DNA from: Hungatella sp. UBA4396
Lineage (GTDB): Bacteria > Bacillota > Clostridia > Lachnospirales > Lachnospiraceae
Direction of reading: 5' to 3'
NCBI GenBank assembly: GCA_002389905.1
Contig: DGRE01000052.1
Location: forward strand, 5,595-69,594
Length of the DNA stretch: 64,000 nucleotides
In this document: one piece after another, positions 27,179 through 36,056 of the stretch
How positions within the stretch are numbered: the first letter of the stretch is position 1
Layout: every line of letters starts with the position of its first letter
The notes under the pieces: generated by a model
Databases searched by the model: none
What the model was told of the DNA's origin: nothing
Seen by the model: the letters and a program-made list of their open reading frames with translations, nothing else
Made by a program: the position numbers and the translations under genes

Positions 27179-27739
27179 TCAATATACTTTCAGACGTCCG
27201 ATCATGGACGCATCCTCATCTTCGTCATCCCGAAGACGCATTCTCATGGTGTATATGAAGTCAGCTATATAGAAAGCCAACAGGCTCAAAGCCACCATCC
27301 GTTCAAAACCATCAGGTATCCTTCCTGCCACTCCATTGACAAACCCATTGAGGAAACGGAAGTAAAATATACCTAAAAACCCCCATGCAATGCTGCTCTC
27401 CAGACAGATAATTCCCTTGTAATTCATAAATTTCTGACTGTAGTCCCACCAGAAGGAGCCGAAGAGCCTTATCATCATGCGGGCCGTTACAATCTCCATA
27501 ACGGTTGCCATAGCCATAGCTGCAAAATAGAGCTGGACCGGATTCTCCGCAAGGGGCTGTAAAAGGATCATGGCACCCATGGCTCCGAATCCGTATATGA
27601 TACAAAATGGGCCATGCCCAAATCCCCGGTTCAGCACCGGCTTTCTATTTTCATAGGTGAGTACAATACACTCAAGAATATATCCCAGAAAGCTGAACAG
27701 GAAGAAACAGTTTATGCTGTGATAAATTGACGTATTCAT
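27179..27739 (-). CDS. CmpB-like multi-pass membrane protein (PF06541 type)
   Basis: 186 residues with four to five membrane segments. Characteristic of this family are FLGYILECIVL near the N-terminus, GFGHGPFCIIYGFGAM and FWWDYSQKFMNYKGIICLESS. Databases call it a putative ABC transporter permease, but no ATPase is nearby and the role is unproven. CGGAGGTAAC precedes the ATG, and the gene has its own promoter at 27779-27807. Confidence 0.8.
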   Translation of the reverse strand: MNTSIYHSINCFFLFSFLGYILECIVLTYENRKPVLNRGFGHGPFCIIYGFGAMGAMILLQPLAENPVQLYFAAMAMATVMEIVTARMMIRLFGSFWWDYSQKFMNYKGIICLESSIAWGFLGIFYFRFLNGFVNGVAGRIPDGFERMVALSLLAFYIADFIYTMRMRLRDDEDEDASMIGRLKVY

Positions 27740-27778
27740 GTTACCTCCGATTTTGATATCCTTTCTTTAACTCGTTAA

Positions 27779-27807
27779 AGTATAATATAGATATCTTAAG
27801 AAATCAA
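27779..27807 (-). promoter_or_regulatory. Sigma-A promoter of the CmpB-like gene
   Basis: Minus strand TTGATT, 17-bp spacer, TATACT, about 40 bp before the start codon. Confidence 0.65.
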
Positions 27808-27830
27808 GGGGTACTTTCTTACAATTCTCT

Positions 27831-28289
27831 TTAATAATACTGAGATATAAAAAGTGCCAGAAGAATTCCTAAAATTGCTCCGGCAGCCACCTGGAGAGGG
27901 GTGTGCCCCACATATTCCTTTAATTTCTCCTGGAGTATCTCTGCATTGAGCTTTAAGGGATTTTCCAGCAGAAGACTGTTGAGCAGCTTTGCCTGCTTTC
28001 CTGTCTCCCTGCGGACTCCCATGGCATCATACATCACTATCATAGATAGAACAAAACTGACCGCAAACTCAAAAGAACCGACACCATAGCGGTAACTGGC
28101 GGCGGTTGTTAAGGCACATACCGTTGAGGAGTGGGAACTGGGCATTCCCCCGGAACCTACCAGCCTCTCAGGATTAAAGTTTTTGTTAAGGGCTAAGTCG
28201 ATGATCGTCTTTAAGACCTGGGCCACCAGCCAGCCGGCAACTGAAGTCACCAGAACCTGATTCTTAAGTATATCTTCCCAAAATGTCAT
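27831..28289 (-). CDS. Divergent PAP2 family membrane protein (YuiD type)
   Basis: 152 residues from the ATG at 28289, which follows GGAGGAAACC; in-frame upstream ATGs exist at 28302 and 28343. It has four or so membrane segments and the family's conserved GSGGMPSSHSSTV and AMGVRRETGKQA. These keep the His/Arg pattern of acid-phosphatase PAP2 enzymes in altered order. It may act on a lipid pyrophosphate. It probably forms an operon with the HD-domain gene 14 bp upstream and glgA. Confidence 0.88.
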   Translation of the reverse strand: MTFWEDILKNQVLVTSVAGWLVAQVLKTIIDLALNKNFNPERLVGSGGMPSSHSSTVCALTTAASYRYGVGSFEFAVSFVLSMIVMYDAMGVRRETGKQAKLLNSLLLENPLKLNAEILQEKLKEYVGHTPLQVAAGAILGILLALFISQYY

Positions 28290-28303
28290 GGTTTCCTCCA
28301 TAT

Positions 28304-28873
28304 TTATGCAGCGCTCTTCCTTCCAAAACCGTACAGGATCCAACGCTTTATCCTTGCGGCTGTTTCAGCCAGGCCGCAGAATTTATCCGAATAAATGATC
28401 GCAAACCCTTCCCTGCTTTTAGGCGGAATAGGGGTCAAAGGCCACATGTGGCGCAGGATCATATCTTTTTCTTTTTCCGTTAATTCAAAATGTTTGACCG
28501 CATTGTTATGTGCAACTCTCGGGTGGGTAAACCCGTGAAAATGCTCTCCCGTCTCCTTGGCATGGGTATGCCAGTCATATAAAAAGAAATCGTGAAGAAG
28601 ACCGGCTCTGGCAACCTCTCTGTGATCCCAGCCCAGCCTTTTGCAGATGCAGTAACTCATGTAGGATACTTTGATGCAGTGGGCCTTACAGGTAGTATCC
28701 CCGTGCTGCATAAATCGATCCATAGATTGAAACACCGGACTGTCCAGAATATCCCTGACACAGTCCATGTATTCCAAATCCTCACTGTAATATTCCTCTT
28801 CCACCCAGGAGGAATCTTCTGCCCATCTCATTACTTCCTCTTTTTCCTCCTGGGTTATATGCATGTGTTCCAT
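28304..28873 (-). CDS. HD-domain phosphohydrolase
   Basis: 189 residues. An N-terminal helical region is followed by an HD domain with the metal-binding HCIKVS, GLLHDFFLYD (the HD pair) and HPRVAHNN histidines. The substrate is unknown; related clostridial proteins are annotated only as HD family. No strong ribosome-binding site is seen before the ATG at 28873. It lies 36 bp after glgA, so it is probably translated from a glgA-derived message. Confidence 0.85.
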   Translation of the reverse strand: MEHMHITQEEKEEVMRWAEDSSWVEEEYYSEDLEYMDCVRDILDSPVFQSMDRFMQHGDTTCKAHCIKVSYMSYCICKRLGWDHREVARAGLLHDFFLYDWHTHAKETGEHFHGFTHPRVAHNNAVKHFELTEKEKDMILRHMWPLTPIPPKSREGFAIIYSDKFCGLAETAARIKRWILYGFGRKSAA

Positions 28874-28909
28874 TCTTATTTCAATCGCTTCTTTCCTAAA
28901 GGGCTCAGC

Positions 28910-30355
28910 TTAATAGCCGGCCAGCCAGTCATAGAGTTCCTGGTATTTCATAGCCGATGTTTTCCATGAGTAATCCTTTGCCATGGCCCGGTCTATGATC
29001 TTATTCCATTCCCGTTTCTTATCGTAGTAAATCCCTTCTGCATACCGGATGGAACTGAGCATCTCATGAGCATTATAGTTAGAGAAGGTAAAACCTGTTC
29101 CCTTATTTTCAAACTCATTATATGGCTCTACCGTATCCTTTAAACCGCCTGTTTCCCGTACAATGGGCACTGTTCCGTAGCGCAGTGACATAAGCTGGCT
29201 TAAGCCGCAGGGCTCAAACAGGGAGGGCATAAGAAACGCATCGCAGGACGCATAAATCTTATGGGACATAGCTTCTGAATAATAGATATTGGCAGAAACC
29301 TTATCCGGATACTTCCATGCATAGTGGCGGAACATATTTTCATACCGTTCCTCGCCTGTGCCGAGAACCACCAGCTGGATATCGTCCTGACATAGCTCGT
29401 CAATGACGCACTGGATTAAGTCAAGCCCCTTCTGGTCTGTCAGTCTGGAAACAATTCCGATCATGAACTTCTTCTCATCCTGGTTCAATCCCAGTTCCCT
29501 CTGCAGGGCCCGTTTATTTTTGATCTTCTCCTTGCGGAAGTTCTTTGCATTGTAGGTCTGGTCGATATAGGAGTCGGTTTCAGGATCAAACTCCTCGTAG
29601 TCAATGCCGTTGACTATGCCCCTCAAGCTGCCCGCCCGTGCACGCATCAGGCCGTCTAAGCCCTCTCCGTAGAACGGCATCTTGATCTCTTCCGCATAGG
29701 TATCGCTGACCGTGGTGATGGCATCTGCATAGACGATGCCGCCCTTTAATAAATTTCCGTCCTTATATGCCTCCAGCTTATCAGGTGTGAAGTAATAATC
29801 CGGCAGGCAGGTAAACTTCTGTATTGTTTTAACATCCCATACACCTTGAAACTTTAAGTTGTGAATGGTGATTACTGATTTCATATTTTGGAAAAATTCG
29901 CCGTCGTGGAACCGGTCCTTTAAAAGAACAGGGATAAGAGCAGTCTGCCAGTCATGGCAATGAACCACATCCGGCTGGAATCCGATTACAGGAAGAGCAG
30001 ATAAGGCTGCTCTGGAAAAGAAGCAGAACTTTTCCAAATCCTGATACCAGTCCCCATAAGGTTTTGCTCCGCTGAAATATTCTTCATTGTCGATAAAATA
30101 ACAGGTAATGCCCTCATATACATACTGAAGAATTCCTACATATCTGCTTTTTCCCAGGTAGTCCATGTAGAAGTGATCCACATAGGTCATCTGGTTTCTC
30201 CATTCTTCTTTTATACACAAATATTTGGGAATCAATACTCTGACATCAAAATATTCCTTATCAAAGCACTTTGGAAGAGAACCCACCACATCCGCAAGTC
30301 CTCCTGTCTTGATAAAGGGTACTGCTTCTGATGCAACGAACAATATTTTCTTCAT
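28910..30355 (-). CDS. glgA: Glycogen synthase (ADP-glucose)
   Basis: 481 residues of the GT5 family. The ADP-glucose-binding KTGGLADVVGSLP motif is at residues 15-27, HNLKFQGVW is in the N-domain, and the C-terminal PSLFEPCGLSQLMSLRYGT carries the catalytic Glu region. It extends alpha-1,4-glucan using ADP-glucose to store glycogen, which in Clostridia is often built up before sporulation. It lies 97 bp downstream of spo0A with no terminator between, so some readthrough is possible. AAGGGAGG precedes the start. Confidence 0.96.
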   Translation of the reverse strand: MKKILFVASEAVPFIKTGGLADVVGSLPKCFDKEYFDVRVLIPKYLCIKEEWRNQMTYVDHFYMDYLGKSRYVGILQYVYEGITCYFIDNEEYFSGAKPYGDWYQDLEKFCFFSRAALSALPVIGFQPDVVHCHDWQTALIPVLLKDRFHDGEFFQNMKSVITIHNLKFQGVWDVKTIQKFTCLPDYYFTPDKLEAYKDGNLLKGGIVYADAITTVSDTYAEEIKMPFYGEGLDGLMRARAGSLRGIVNGIDYEEFDPETDSYIDQTYNAKNFRKEKIKNKRALQRELGLNQDEKKFMIGIVSRLTDQKGLDLIQCVIDELCQDDIQLVVLGTGEERYENMFRHYAWKYPDKVSANIYYSEAMSHKIYASCDAFLMPSLFEPCGLSQLMSLRYGTVPIVRETGGLKDTVEPYNEFENKGTGFTFSNYNAHEMLSSIRYAEGIYYDKKREWNKIIDRAMAKDYSWKTSAMKYQELYDWLAGY

Positions 30356-30451
30356 ACATAACCTCCCTTATCCGGTTCACCCTTGGGTGTTGTCTGCTAT
30401 TGTCTAGTATACTGCATTTTCCGGAAATAAGGAAGTATTAAACCTTAAAAT

Positions 30452-31258
30452 TTAAGAAAGTTTTTTGTAATCCAGTCTGATTTTATCGGCTATCAGTGCA
30501 ATAAACTCGGAATTGGTCGGTTTTCCTTTTCCGGTGCTTACGGTGTAACCGAACAATTCATTAATGGTGTCCATTTTGCCCCGGCTCCAGGCCACTTCAA
30601 TGGCATGGCGGATAGCCCGTTCCACACGGCTGGGCGTTGTCTGGTGCTTCTTTGCAATAGAGGGGTAAAGGATTTTGGTCACAGAAGTAAGCATCTCCTG
30701 GTCCTGTACTGATATCACAATAGCATCACGGAGATACTGGTAGCCTTTTATGTGGGCGGGGATTCCGATTTCATGAAGCATCTGGGTGACATCATTCTCT
30801 AAATTCTGCTCCATGTATTCCAATTTGTTGACATAAGGCTTTACCTTTTTCATCCCCTGAAGACTGGGAGTTTTTGTCTTTCTCTGGCCTACCCTGCGCA
30901 CCTTATCGACGATGATGTCCTTGCTGAAGGGCTTCATTATGTAGTAATTTGCCCCCATACGGAACGCATCCTCGGTAATATTCTCGCTTCCTGCCGCAGT
31001 TACCATGATAAACGACGGTATTTTTGAAATAGTGCCGTTTCCTCTGACACGTTCCATCACTGTGATTCCGTCCATCCTCGGCATGATTACGTCCAATAAG
31101 ACAACATCCGGATTTGTTTTCAGTATCATGTTATAGGCGTCTTCGCCATTGTCTGCTTTTCCAACTACGTGGAAATCAGATTCTCCCTCCAGTATATCAT
31201 TCAGCAGATTTAATGTCTGCAGGTTATCATCGGCAATCGCAATACTAATTTGTGACAT
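30452..31258 (-). CDS. spo0A: Sporulation master regulator Spo0A
   Basis: 268 residues from the ATG at 31258, preceded by GGGAGGAGAG; the longer frame to 31420 is only readthrough of the leader. The receiver domain (1-120) has D10, D11, phospho-acceptor D56 in VVLLDVIMP, and K in YYIMKPF. The Spo0A_C DNA-binding domain (about 150-268) has the recognition helix in TPSRVERAIRHAIEV. When phosphorylated it starts sporulation and represses vegetative genes. 0A boxes upstream suggest autoregulation. It directly follows spoIVB, the standard clostridial order. Confidence 0.98.
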   Translation of the reverse strand: MSQISIAIADDNLQTLNLLNDILEGESDFHVVGKADNGEDAYNMILKTNPDVVLLDVIMPRMDGITVMERVRGNGTISKIPSFIMVTAAGSENITEDAFRMGANYYIMKPFSKDIIVDKVRRVGQRKTKTPSLQGMKKVKPYVNKLEYMEQNLENDVTQMLHEIGIPAHIKGYQYLRDAIVISVQDQEMLTSVTKILYPSIAKKHQTTPSRVERAIRHAIEVAWSRGKMDTINELFGYTVSTGKGKPTNSEFIALIADKIRLDYKKLS

Positions 31259-31402
31259 ATTGATACTCTCCTCCCTGGTTTTGGTGTTTTTAACACGTTT
31301 TTTTGATACAGTTTTTAACAAGTTTTTTGTAACTTTTTTAACGAGTGTATTGACATTATAGACTTGGCCTGGCTTATGCCGCAATGGAATTCTGTCGCAT
31401 TC

Positions 31403-31412
31403 TTCGACAAAA
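31403..31412 (-). promoter_or_regulatory. 0A box upstream of spo0A
   Basis: TTTTGTCGAA on the minus strand contains the Spo0A consensus TGTCGAA and lies 145 bp before the spo0A start codon. It suggests positive or negative autoregulation. The rest of the 31259-31639 spacer is T/G-rich leader sequence with no gene seen in it. Confidence 0.6.
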
Positions 31413-31461
31413 CATGACAATTTTGGGGCGAATTTTGGTGGCTATTTCTTTTTTTCGAGGG

Positions 31462-31468
31462 TGTCGAA
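31462..31468 (+). promoter_or_regulatory. Second 0A box upstream of spo0A
   Basis: TGTCGAA, a perfect core 0A box on the plus strand, about 50 bp further upstream than the first and in the opposite orientation. Confidence 0.45.
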
Positions 31469-31639
31469 AGAGGTATTGTGGCTTGGGAGTGGGACGGCTG
31501 GTTTTTTAGAGGGTGTTGAAAATTGATATTACTTGTCAATGGAAAAATTTGGGGGTGTATGTGATTATAGTAACATACTTTGGAGGGGATGAGAAGAGTT
31601 AAAAACAGTTAAAAAGAGTTAAAATTGATTGGCTGGTCC

Positions 31640-31768
31640 GCCGGGGCAACCGATGATGCCCGCAGGGCACCATCGGTTGCGGGGCTTTCGCCCCATAGGC
31701 CATTCGCAAAAAAGCTGCTCATGCAAGTAAACTTGCATCGCAGCTTTTTTACTCCTGTCCTGCCCGGC
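31640..31768 (-). repeat. Structured intergenic element, copy 1 (outer stem enclosing three hairpins)
   Basis: Plus-strand hairpin A spans 31646-31680: 10-bp arms, one mismatch, then 5 bp and loop GCA. Hairpin B spans 31681-31694, with GGGGC/GCCCC; on the minus strand its loop is GAAA. Hairpin C spans 31708-31750. They are enclosed by GCCGGGGCA (31640-31648) and TGCCCGGC (31761-31768), which pair with one bulge. The right outer arm touches the spoIVB stop codon. The element has the same architecture as the copy at 42611-42737. Confidence 0.7.
31708..31750. terminator. Bidirectional terminator inside structured element copy 1
   Basis: AAAAAAGCTGC (31708-31718) pairs perfectly with GCAGCTTTTTT (31740-31750), and an inner 7-bp ATGCAAG/CTTGCAT stem closes over TAAA. 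With six A and six T at the ends it can stop transcription from either side, most usefully spoIVB readthrough towards spo0A. Confidence 0.8.
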
Positions 31769-33043
31769 TCAATGGGATAGCATGTTTTCAATAAATATCC
31801 CATACCCTCTGGTTGAGTCCTGTATAAACACATGGGTCACCGCCCCCACCAGCTTCCCATCTTGTATAATAGGCGATCCGCTCATCCCTTGTACAATCCC
31901 TCCGGTAAGAGCCAGCAAATCCGGATCAGTAACCTTAATCACCATTCCTTTGCTCTTATGGGACGTAGAATAATCCACCCGCTGAATCTCAATCTCATAA
32001 TCCCGGATACTCCCGGATACGTTGCTTCTTATATGGGCAATTCCTTTTTTAATATCCTGGCGGTATCCAATGGGGATGGCATCCTGAGCCAGCTTTTGCT
32101 TAAATCTGTCATTTACCTTTCCGAAAATCCCCTCTTCTGTATTTGCTGTAATCGTTCCCAAGGTGGAACCCGGTCCGTAATAAATGACTCCGCTCATAAC
32201 CCCCGGTTTTCCAAAGGTTCCTTTTTCAATTCCCAAAATAGCTGTTTCATAAAGAGATCCTTCCGTAATCTGGACCACATCTCCTGTGTCGCTGTCGCTG
32301 ATTCCATGGCCTAAGGCACCGAACTGGCCGTTCATGTCCACATAGGTCATGGTTCCGATTCCCTGAGTGTCATCTCTGACCCAGACGCCCAGCTTGTAGG
32401 TTCCGTCGTCTGCCTCTACGGGAGTCATTTTTACATCAATATCCTCGCCATTCCGTCTGACCCTGAGAACTGCCTCGGAAGTACCGATCTTTCCCAATTC
32501 GCTCATCAGGGCTTCCTTATCTGTCAAAGGAGTGCCGTTAATGGTTTCAATGTAATCTCCGGACTGGAGAATTCCAAATGCCGGTGTGGCGGTCATACCG
32601 TCCTTTTGGGTGATATCTCCTGTACCGATTACCAGGATGCCGTCCGATTTTAAATAGATTCCAACAGGAGTACCGCAGGGAACCGCATATTTGGTATCCA
32701 CCACATTGACCTGTATATCCTTTAACTGAATCCAGCCAAACAGCTTTAATCCCAGCTTATAACTGCCCTGATTTTCTGAATATACAGAAAAAGGCTGGTT
32801 TACCTGTAAATGGATCTGGTCGGAAGGAATATTGGAACCATTGTTTAAAACCACTTCTTCACTGTCGGAATACAGCGTTACATCAAAAGGCATGGAGAAA
32901 TGAAACTGTTCTTCTTCCTCTGCAACGATATTCAATTTGTCTGGAATCACCCGCTTCATATAGAACCAGGTAAATCCGATACAAAAAACCAGACTGATCC
33001 AGAACATCCTTACGATAAGTCTGTGAATCCTCTTTTTTTCCAT
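31769..33043 (-). CDS. spoIVB: SpoIVB signalling serine protease
   Basis: 424 residues. An N-terminal membrane anchor (about 12-28) is followed by a PDZ domain (about 120-210, with GILQSGDYIETINGTPL) and the S55 peptidase domain. That domain has its catalytic His in GALGHGISD and Ser in VQGMSGSPIIQDGK. Made in the forespore and secreted into the intermembrane space, it cleaves SpoIVFA to release pro-sigma-K processing. A forespore-type -10 (CATACTA) lies on the minus strand near 33100, but no clear -35 was found. AAGGAGG precedes the start. Confidence 0.96.
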   Translation of the reverse strand: MEKKRIHRLIVRMFWISLVFCIGFTWFYMKRVIPDKLNIVAEEEEQFHFSMPFDVTLYSDSEEVVLNNGSNIPSDQIHLQVNQPFSVYSENQGSYKLGLKLFGWIQLKDIQVNVVDTKYAVPCGTPVGIYLKSDGILVIGTGDITQKDGMTATPAFGILQSGDYIETINGTPLTDKEALMSELGKIGTSEAVLRVRRNGEDIDVKMTPVEADDGTYKLGVWVRDDTQGIGTMTYVDMNGQFGALGHGISDSDTGDVVQITEGSLYETAILGIEKGTFGKPGVMSGVIYYGPGSTLGTITANTEEGIFGKVNDRFKQKLAQDAIPIGYRQDIKKGIAHIRSNVSGSIRDYEIEIQRVDYSTSHKSKGMVIKVTDPDLLALTGGIVQGMSGSPIIQDGKLVGAVTHVFIQDSTRGYGIFIENMLSH

Positions 33044-33187
33044 CTCACATACCTCCTTAGATGAATGAAAGGAGACAAATTTTTTTGACTCCTCTCTTAG
33101 TATGTGAGAAATTATTTAAATCACACTGTCATATTTTAGTTGTAACTATTTTCTTTCGGTGGCAGCATTATAACAGAATAAAATTTT

Positions 33188-33904
33188 TCAAAGAATAAAA
33201 GCAAACATTACGGCAAAAAATATAGCAGGAAGTAAATTCGCTACCTTGATAATTTTTCCCCAGACCAGGTTGACGCCCACGCAAAAAATTAAAACAGAAC
33301 CGGTTAAAGACAGATTGGACAAAGCCTGAACCGTCATAACCGGCTCAATCAATCCAGCCAAAAGAGTGATCAGTCCCTGAAATATCCCTACAGGAACAGC
33401 AGAAAAAATACAACCTTTTCCAAGAGAAACAGTCATGACCAAAATGATAATCATATCCAGAAGTCCTTTGACTGCAAGAACGGAATAATCCCCGGAAATG
33501 CCGTCCTTAATGGCTCCTACCACTGCCATGGCTCCGATGCAGACCGTAAGGGAGGCTGTCACAAATCCATCTACAAACTTAGTATCCCCGCTGCTGTTTG
33601 TTTTTATTTTAAGCCATTCCCCAAAATGTTCCATAGCCAGCTCAATGTTCAGCCACTCCCCCACCAGGGCGCCTATAAAAAATGAAAGAATCAGCATAAT
33701 GGTCCCACCGGACACAAGCTCTCCCTGGGAGATTGCCAGCATCTCCTCCATAACGCCCCCGATTCCAAGAATCATGACACTGATCCCCGCAGCGCTCATT
33801 AAGGTAGCCTGATACCGCTCCTCCATTTTTCTTCCAAAAAGAAGACCCCCAAGGCCGCCTGCTGCAATCCCCGCCACATTGATCAACGTTCCAATTCCAA
33901 TCAT
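33188..33904 (-). CDS. DUF554 family membrane protein
   Basis: 238 residues with six or seven membrane segments. The start IGIGTLINVAGIAAGGLGGLLFG and the GALVGEWLNIE segment are typical of DUF554 (YdfK-type) proteins, which have no proven function. The ATG at 33904 overlaps the recN stop by 4 bp (ATGA), so translation should be coupled to recN. It sits between recN and spoIVB, which usually adjoin directly in Firmicutes, so it is probably an insertion specific to this lineage. Confidence 0.88.
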   Translation of the reverse strand: MIGIGTLINVAGIAAGGLGGLLFGRKMEERYQATLMSAAGISVMILGIGGVMEEMLAISQGELVSGGTIMLILSFFIGALVGEWLNIELAMEHFGEWLKIKTNSSGDTKFVDGFVTASLTVCIGAMAVVGAIKDGISGDYSVLAVKGLLDMIIILVMTVSLGKGCIFSAVPVGIFQGLITLLAGLIEPVMTVQALSNLSLTGSVLIFCVGVNLVWGKIIKVANLLPAIFFAVMFAFIL

Positions 33905-35583
33905 CTTTTCGTACTCCCGGCTGTCTTTATCTCTTTTTTTGCCATTTTCTTCATTTCCCTTGCATTGGCCCTCACCGCTTCTGTGATCTCCACGCCGCCT
34001 AAAAGCCTTGCCAGCTCCTCTACCATCTCTTCCTCCTCAAGACGGCGTATGGAAGTGGAGGTGCGTCCCTCTTCCACTGCCTTTGCGATTTCATAGTGGC
34101 AGTCAGCCATGGCCGCAATCTGGGGCAGATGGGTAATGCAGATCACCTGATGATTCCCTGCGATATAAACCAGCTTTTCCGACACCTTCTGGGCCGTGCG
34201 CCCGCTGATTCCCGTATCAATTTCATCAAAAATCAAGGTGGGAATGTCGTCCGTATCCGCCAGCACCGTCTTAATGGCCAGCATGATCCTGGACAGCTCT
34301 CCACCGGAAGCCACCATGCCCAAGGGCTTTAAAGGCTCTCCCGGATTGGTGGAAATTACAAACTCTGCCTCATCATATCCATTGGCCGTATAGTGATCAA
34401 GGCGTGAAAATTCCATGGAAAATTCCACGTCAATAAAATTCAAGTCCAAAAGCCCTTCCTTGATCTTTTCCGTCAGCTCTCCGGCCGTTTGCTTTCTCAT
34501 CTCAGACAATTGGGCGCAAAGAAGCTCCAGACGGTCTGAAACCCTTTTCAGATCCTCTGCCGTCCGGTTTCTGACCGCATCATAGTCCTCCAGCTCTTCC
34601 AAACGCCTTTGTTTTTCTTCCAGATTGATAAAAATCTGATCCAGGCTTCCTCCGTACTTGGCCTGCAGGCTGCGGATAACGTCGAGCCGTTCCTCTGTCT
34701 GCCTGTATTCCTCCTCATCAAAAGACATCTTGTCCATATAGGAGGTGATTTCATGGCTGATGTCCCTTAAAATAGAGTCCGCATCAAAAAGCTGGTCCAG
34801 TATGGTGCTCAAGCCCTTGTCATAGGAAGCTACAGATTCCACTTCTTTTAAAGCCTTTCCCACCACATCTGAATTCACAGCAGAATAAGCCAAAGAAAGG
34901 CTTTCTCCAATTTTTTTTGCATGAGAAAAGAAGCGGTATCTGGAGGACAGTTCTTCCTCCTCTCCCTCTCTCAGCCCGGCATTTTCGATTTCTTCGATCT
35001 CAAAGCGGATAAAGTCCATTTCCCTCAGCCTGGTCTCTTCATCCAGACGGAAAGAGGCCAGACGGTCCTTTAAGCGAAGGTATTCCCCATAAGTTTCACC
35101 GATATTCTTTTTTAGCTCATGGGATTTTTTCTCCTGGTAGCGGTCCAGGATTGCAAGATGCTTGGATTTGTAGAGTAAAGACTGATGTTCATGCTGTCCA
35201 TGAATATCGATCAGAAGGCCGGTAATATCCCGCAGCTTTCCTGCGGTCACCGTTTCATCATTGATTTTGCTTAAGCTTCTGGAGGGCATGATCTTTTTTG
35301 ATATAATGACCGTGCCATCCTGGTCGGGCTGGACATCAAGCTCCTGAAGCAGGCGGATTTTTTCAGGTTCCCTGACCGTAAAAATCAGCTCCACATAAGC
35401 GTATTCCGCCCCTTTTCTTATAATATCCTTGGGCACCTTGCCCCCCAGGGCAATGGTGACCGAGCCGATGATAATGGATTTTCCTGCTCCGGTTTCTCCG
35501 GTCAGGACGTTAAAGCCATCCTGAAATTCCACATCGGCCTTTTCAATCAACGCCAGATTCTTTACATGTAATTCTGAAAGCAT
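33901..35583 (-). CDS. recN: DNA repair protein RecN
   Basis: 560 residues of the SMC-like ATPase family. Walker A is GETGAGKSIIIGS (about 29-41), the ABC signature is VASGGELSRIMLA and Walker B is TLIFDEIDTGISG, with a long coiled-coil middle (about 150-390). RecN gathers broken DNA ends during recombinational repair. AAAGGAG lies before the start. It comes 12 bp after argR, the usual order in Firmicutes. Confidence 0.97.
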   Translation of the reverse strand: MLSELHVKNLALIEKADVEFQDGFNVLTGETGAGKSIIIGSVTIALGGKVPKDIIRKGAEYAYVELIFTVREPEKIRLLQELDVQPDQDGTVIISKKIMPSRSLSKINDETVTAGKLRDITGLLIDIHGQHEHQSLLYKSKHLAILDRYQEKKSHELKKNIGETYGEYLRLKDRLASFRLDEETRLREMDFIRFEIEEIENAGLREGEEEELSSRYRFFSHAKKIGESLSLAYSAVNSDVVGKALKEVESVASYDKGLSTILDQLFDADSILRDISHEITSYMDKMSFDEEEYRQTEERLDVIRSLQAKYGGSLDQIFINLEEKQRRLEELEDYDAVRNRTAEDLKRVSDRLELLCAQLSEMRKQTAGELTEKIKEGLLDLNFIDVEFSMEFSRLDHYTANGYDEAEFVISTNPGEPLKPLGMVASGGELSRIMLAIKTVLADTDDIPTLIFDEIDTGISGRTAQKVSEKLVYIAGNHQVICITHLPQIAAMADCHYEIAKAVEEGRTSTSIRRLEEEEMVEELARLLGGVEITEAVRANAREMKKMAKKEIKTAGSTKR

Positions 35584-35595
35584 GTCACCGCTCCT

Positions 35596-36045
35596 TTATC
35601 CTGCAATGAGTTTTTTCAATTTTTCCATCATAAGTATGGTATCATCAGTGGTTCGAATGGCGCACATAATGGTATCATCCCCTGCGATACAGCCCACCAT
35701 CTCGCTGAAATGAAGGGCATCAAGAGCAGCCGCTACAGCCATAGCCATGCCGGATACGGTCTTGATGACCAAAATGTTCTGGGCCATATCCATAGACATA
35801 TAGCCATCCTTTAAAATCCTGATATATTTATCGCTGAAAGAGTTCTGGTTTTGAAGCACCACATACCGCTGTTTCCCTGACTCAGACTGGATCTTGGTCA
35901 GTTTCAGTTCTCTGATATCTCTGGAAACAGTGGCCTGGGTCACTGCAAAACCAGCCTGATTTAAATAATCAGCCAGTTCCTCCTGAGTTTCAATCTCGTG
36001 TTTTCCGATGAGTTCCACAATCTTGCTGTGTCGTTCCAGTTTCAT
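35596..36045 (-). CDS. argR: Arginine repressor
   Basis: 149 residues. The N-terminal winged helix (about 1-70) includes SRDIRELKL, and the C-terminal hexamerisation domain binds arginine through GCIAGDDTIM. It controls arginine synthesis and catabolism genes. Its place between nadK and recN is standard for Clostridia and Bacilli, where it is co-transcribed with the tlyA-nadK group. GAAGGAGGC precedes the ATG. Confidence 0.97.
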   Translation of the reverse strand: MKLERHSKIVELIGKHEIETQEELADYLNQAGFAVTQATVSRDIRELKLTKIQSESGKQRYVVLQNQNSFSDKYIRILKDGYMSMDMAQNILVIKTVSGMAMAVAAALDALHFSEMVGCIAGDDTIMCAIRTTDDTILMMEKLKKLIAG

Positions 36046-36056
36046 AGCGCCTCCTT

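Noticed and set aside
31315..31539. Short minus-strand reading frame upstream of spo0A
   Set aside because: No ribosome-binding site, low-complexity product, and it overlaps the 0A boxes and leader region.
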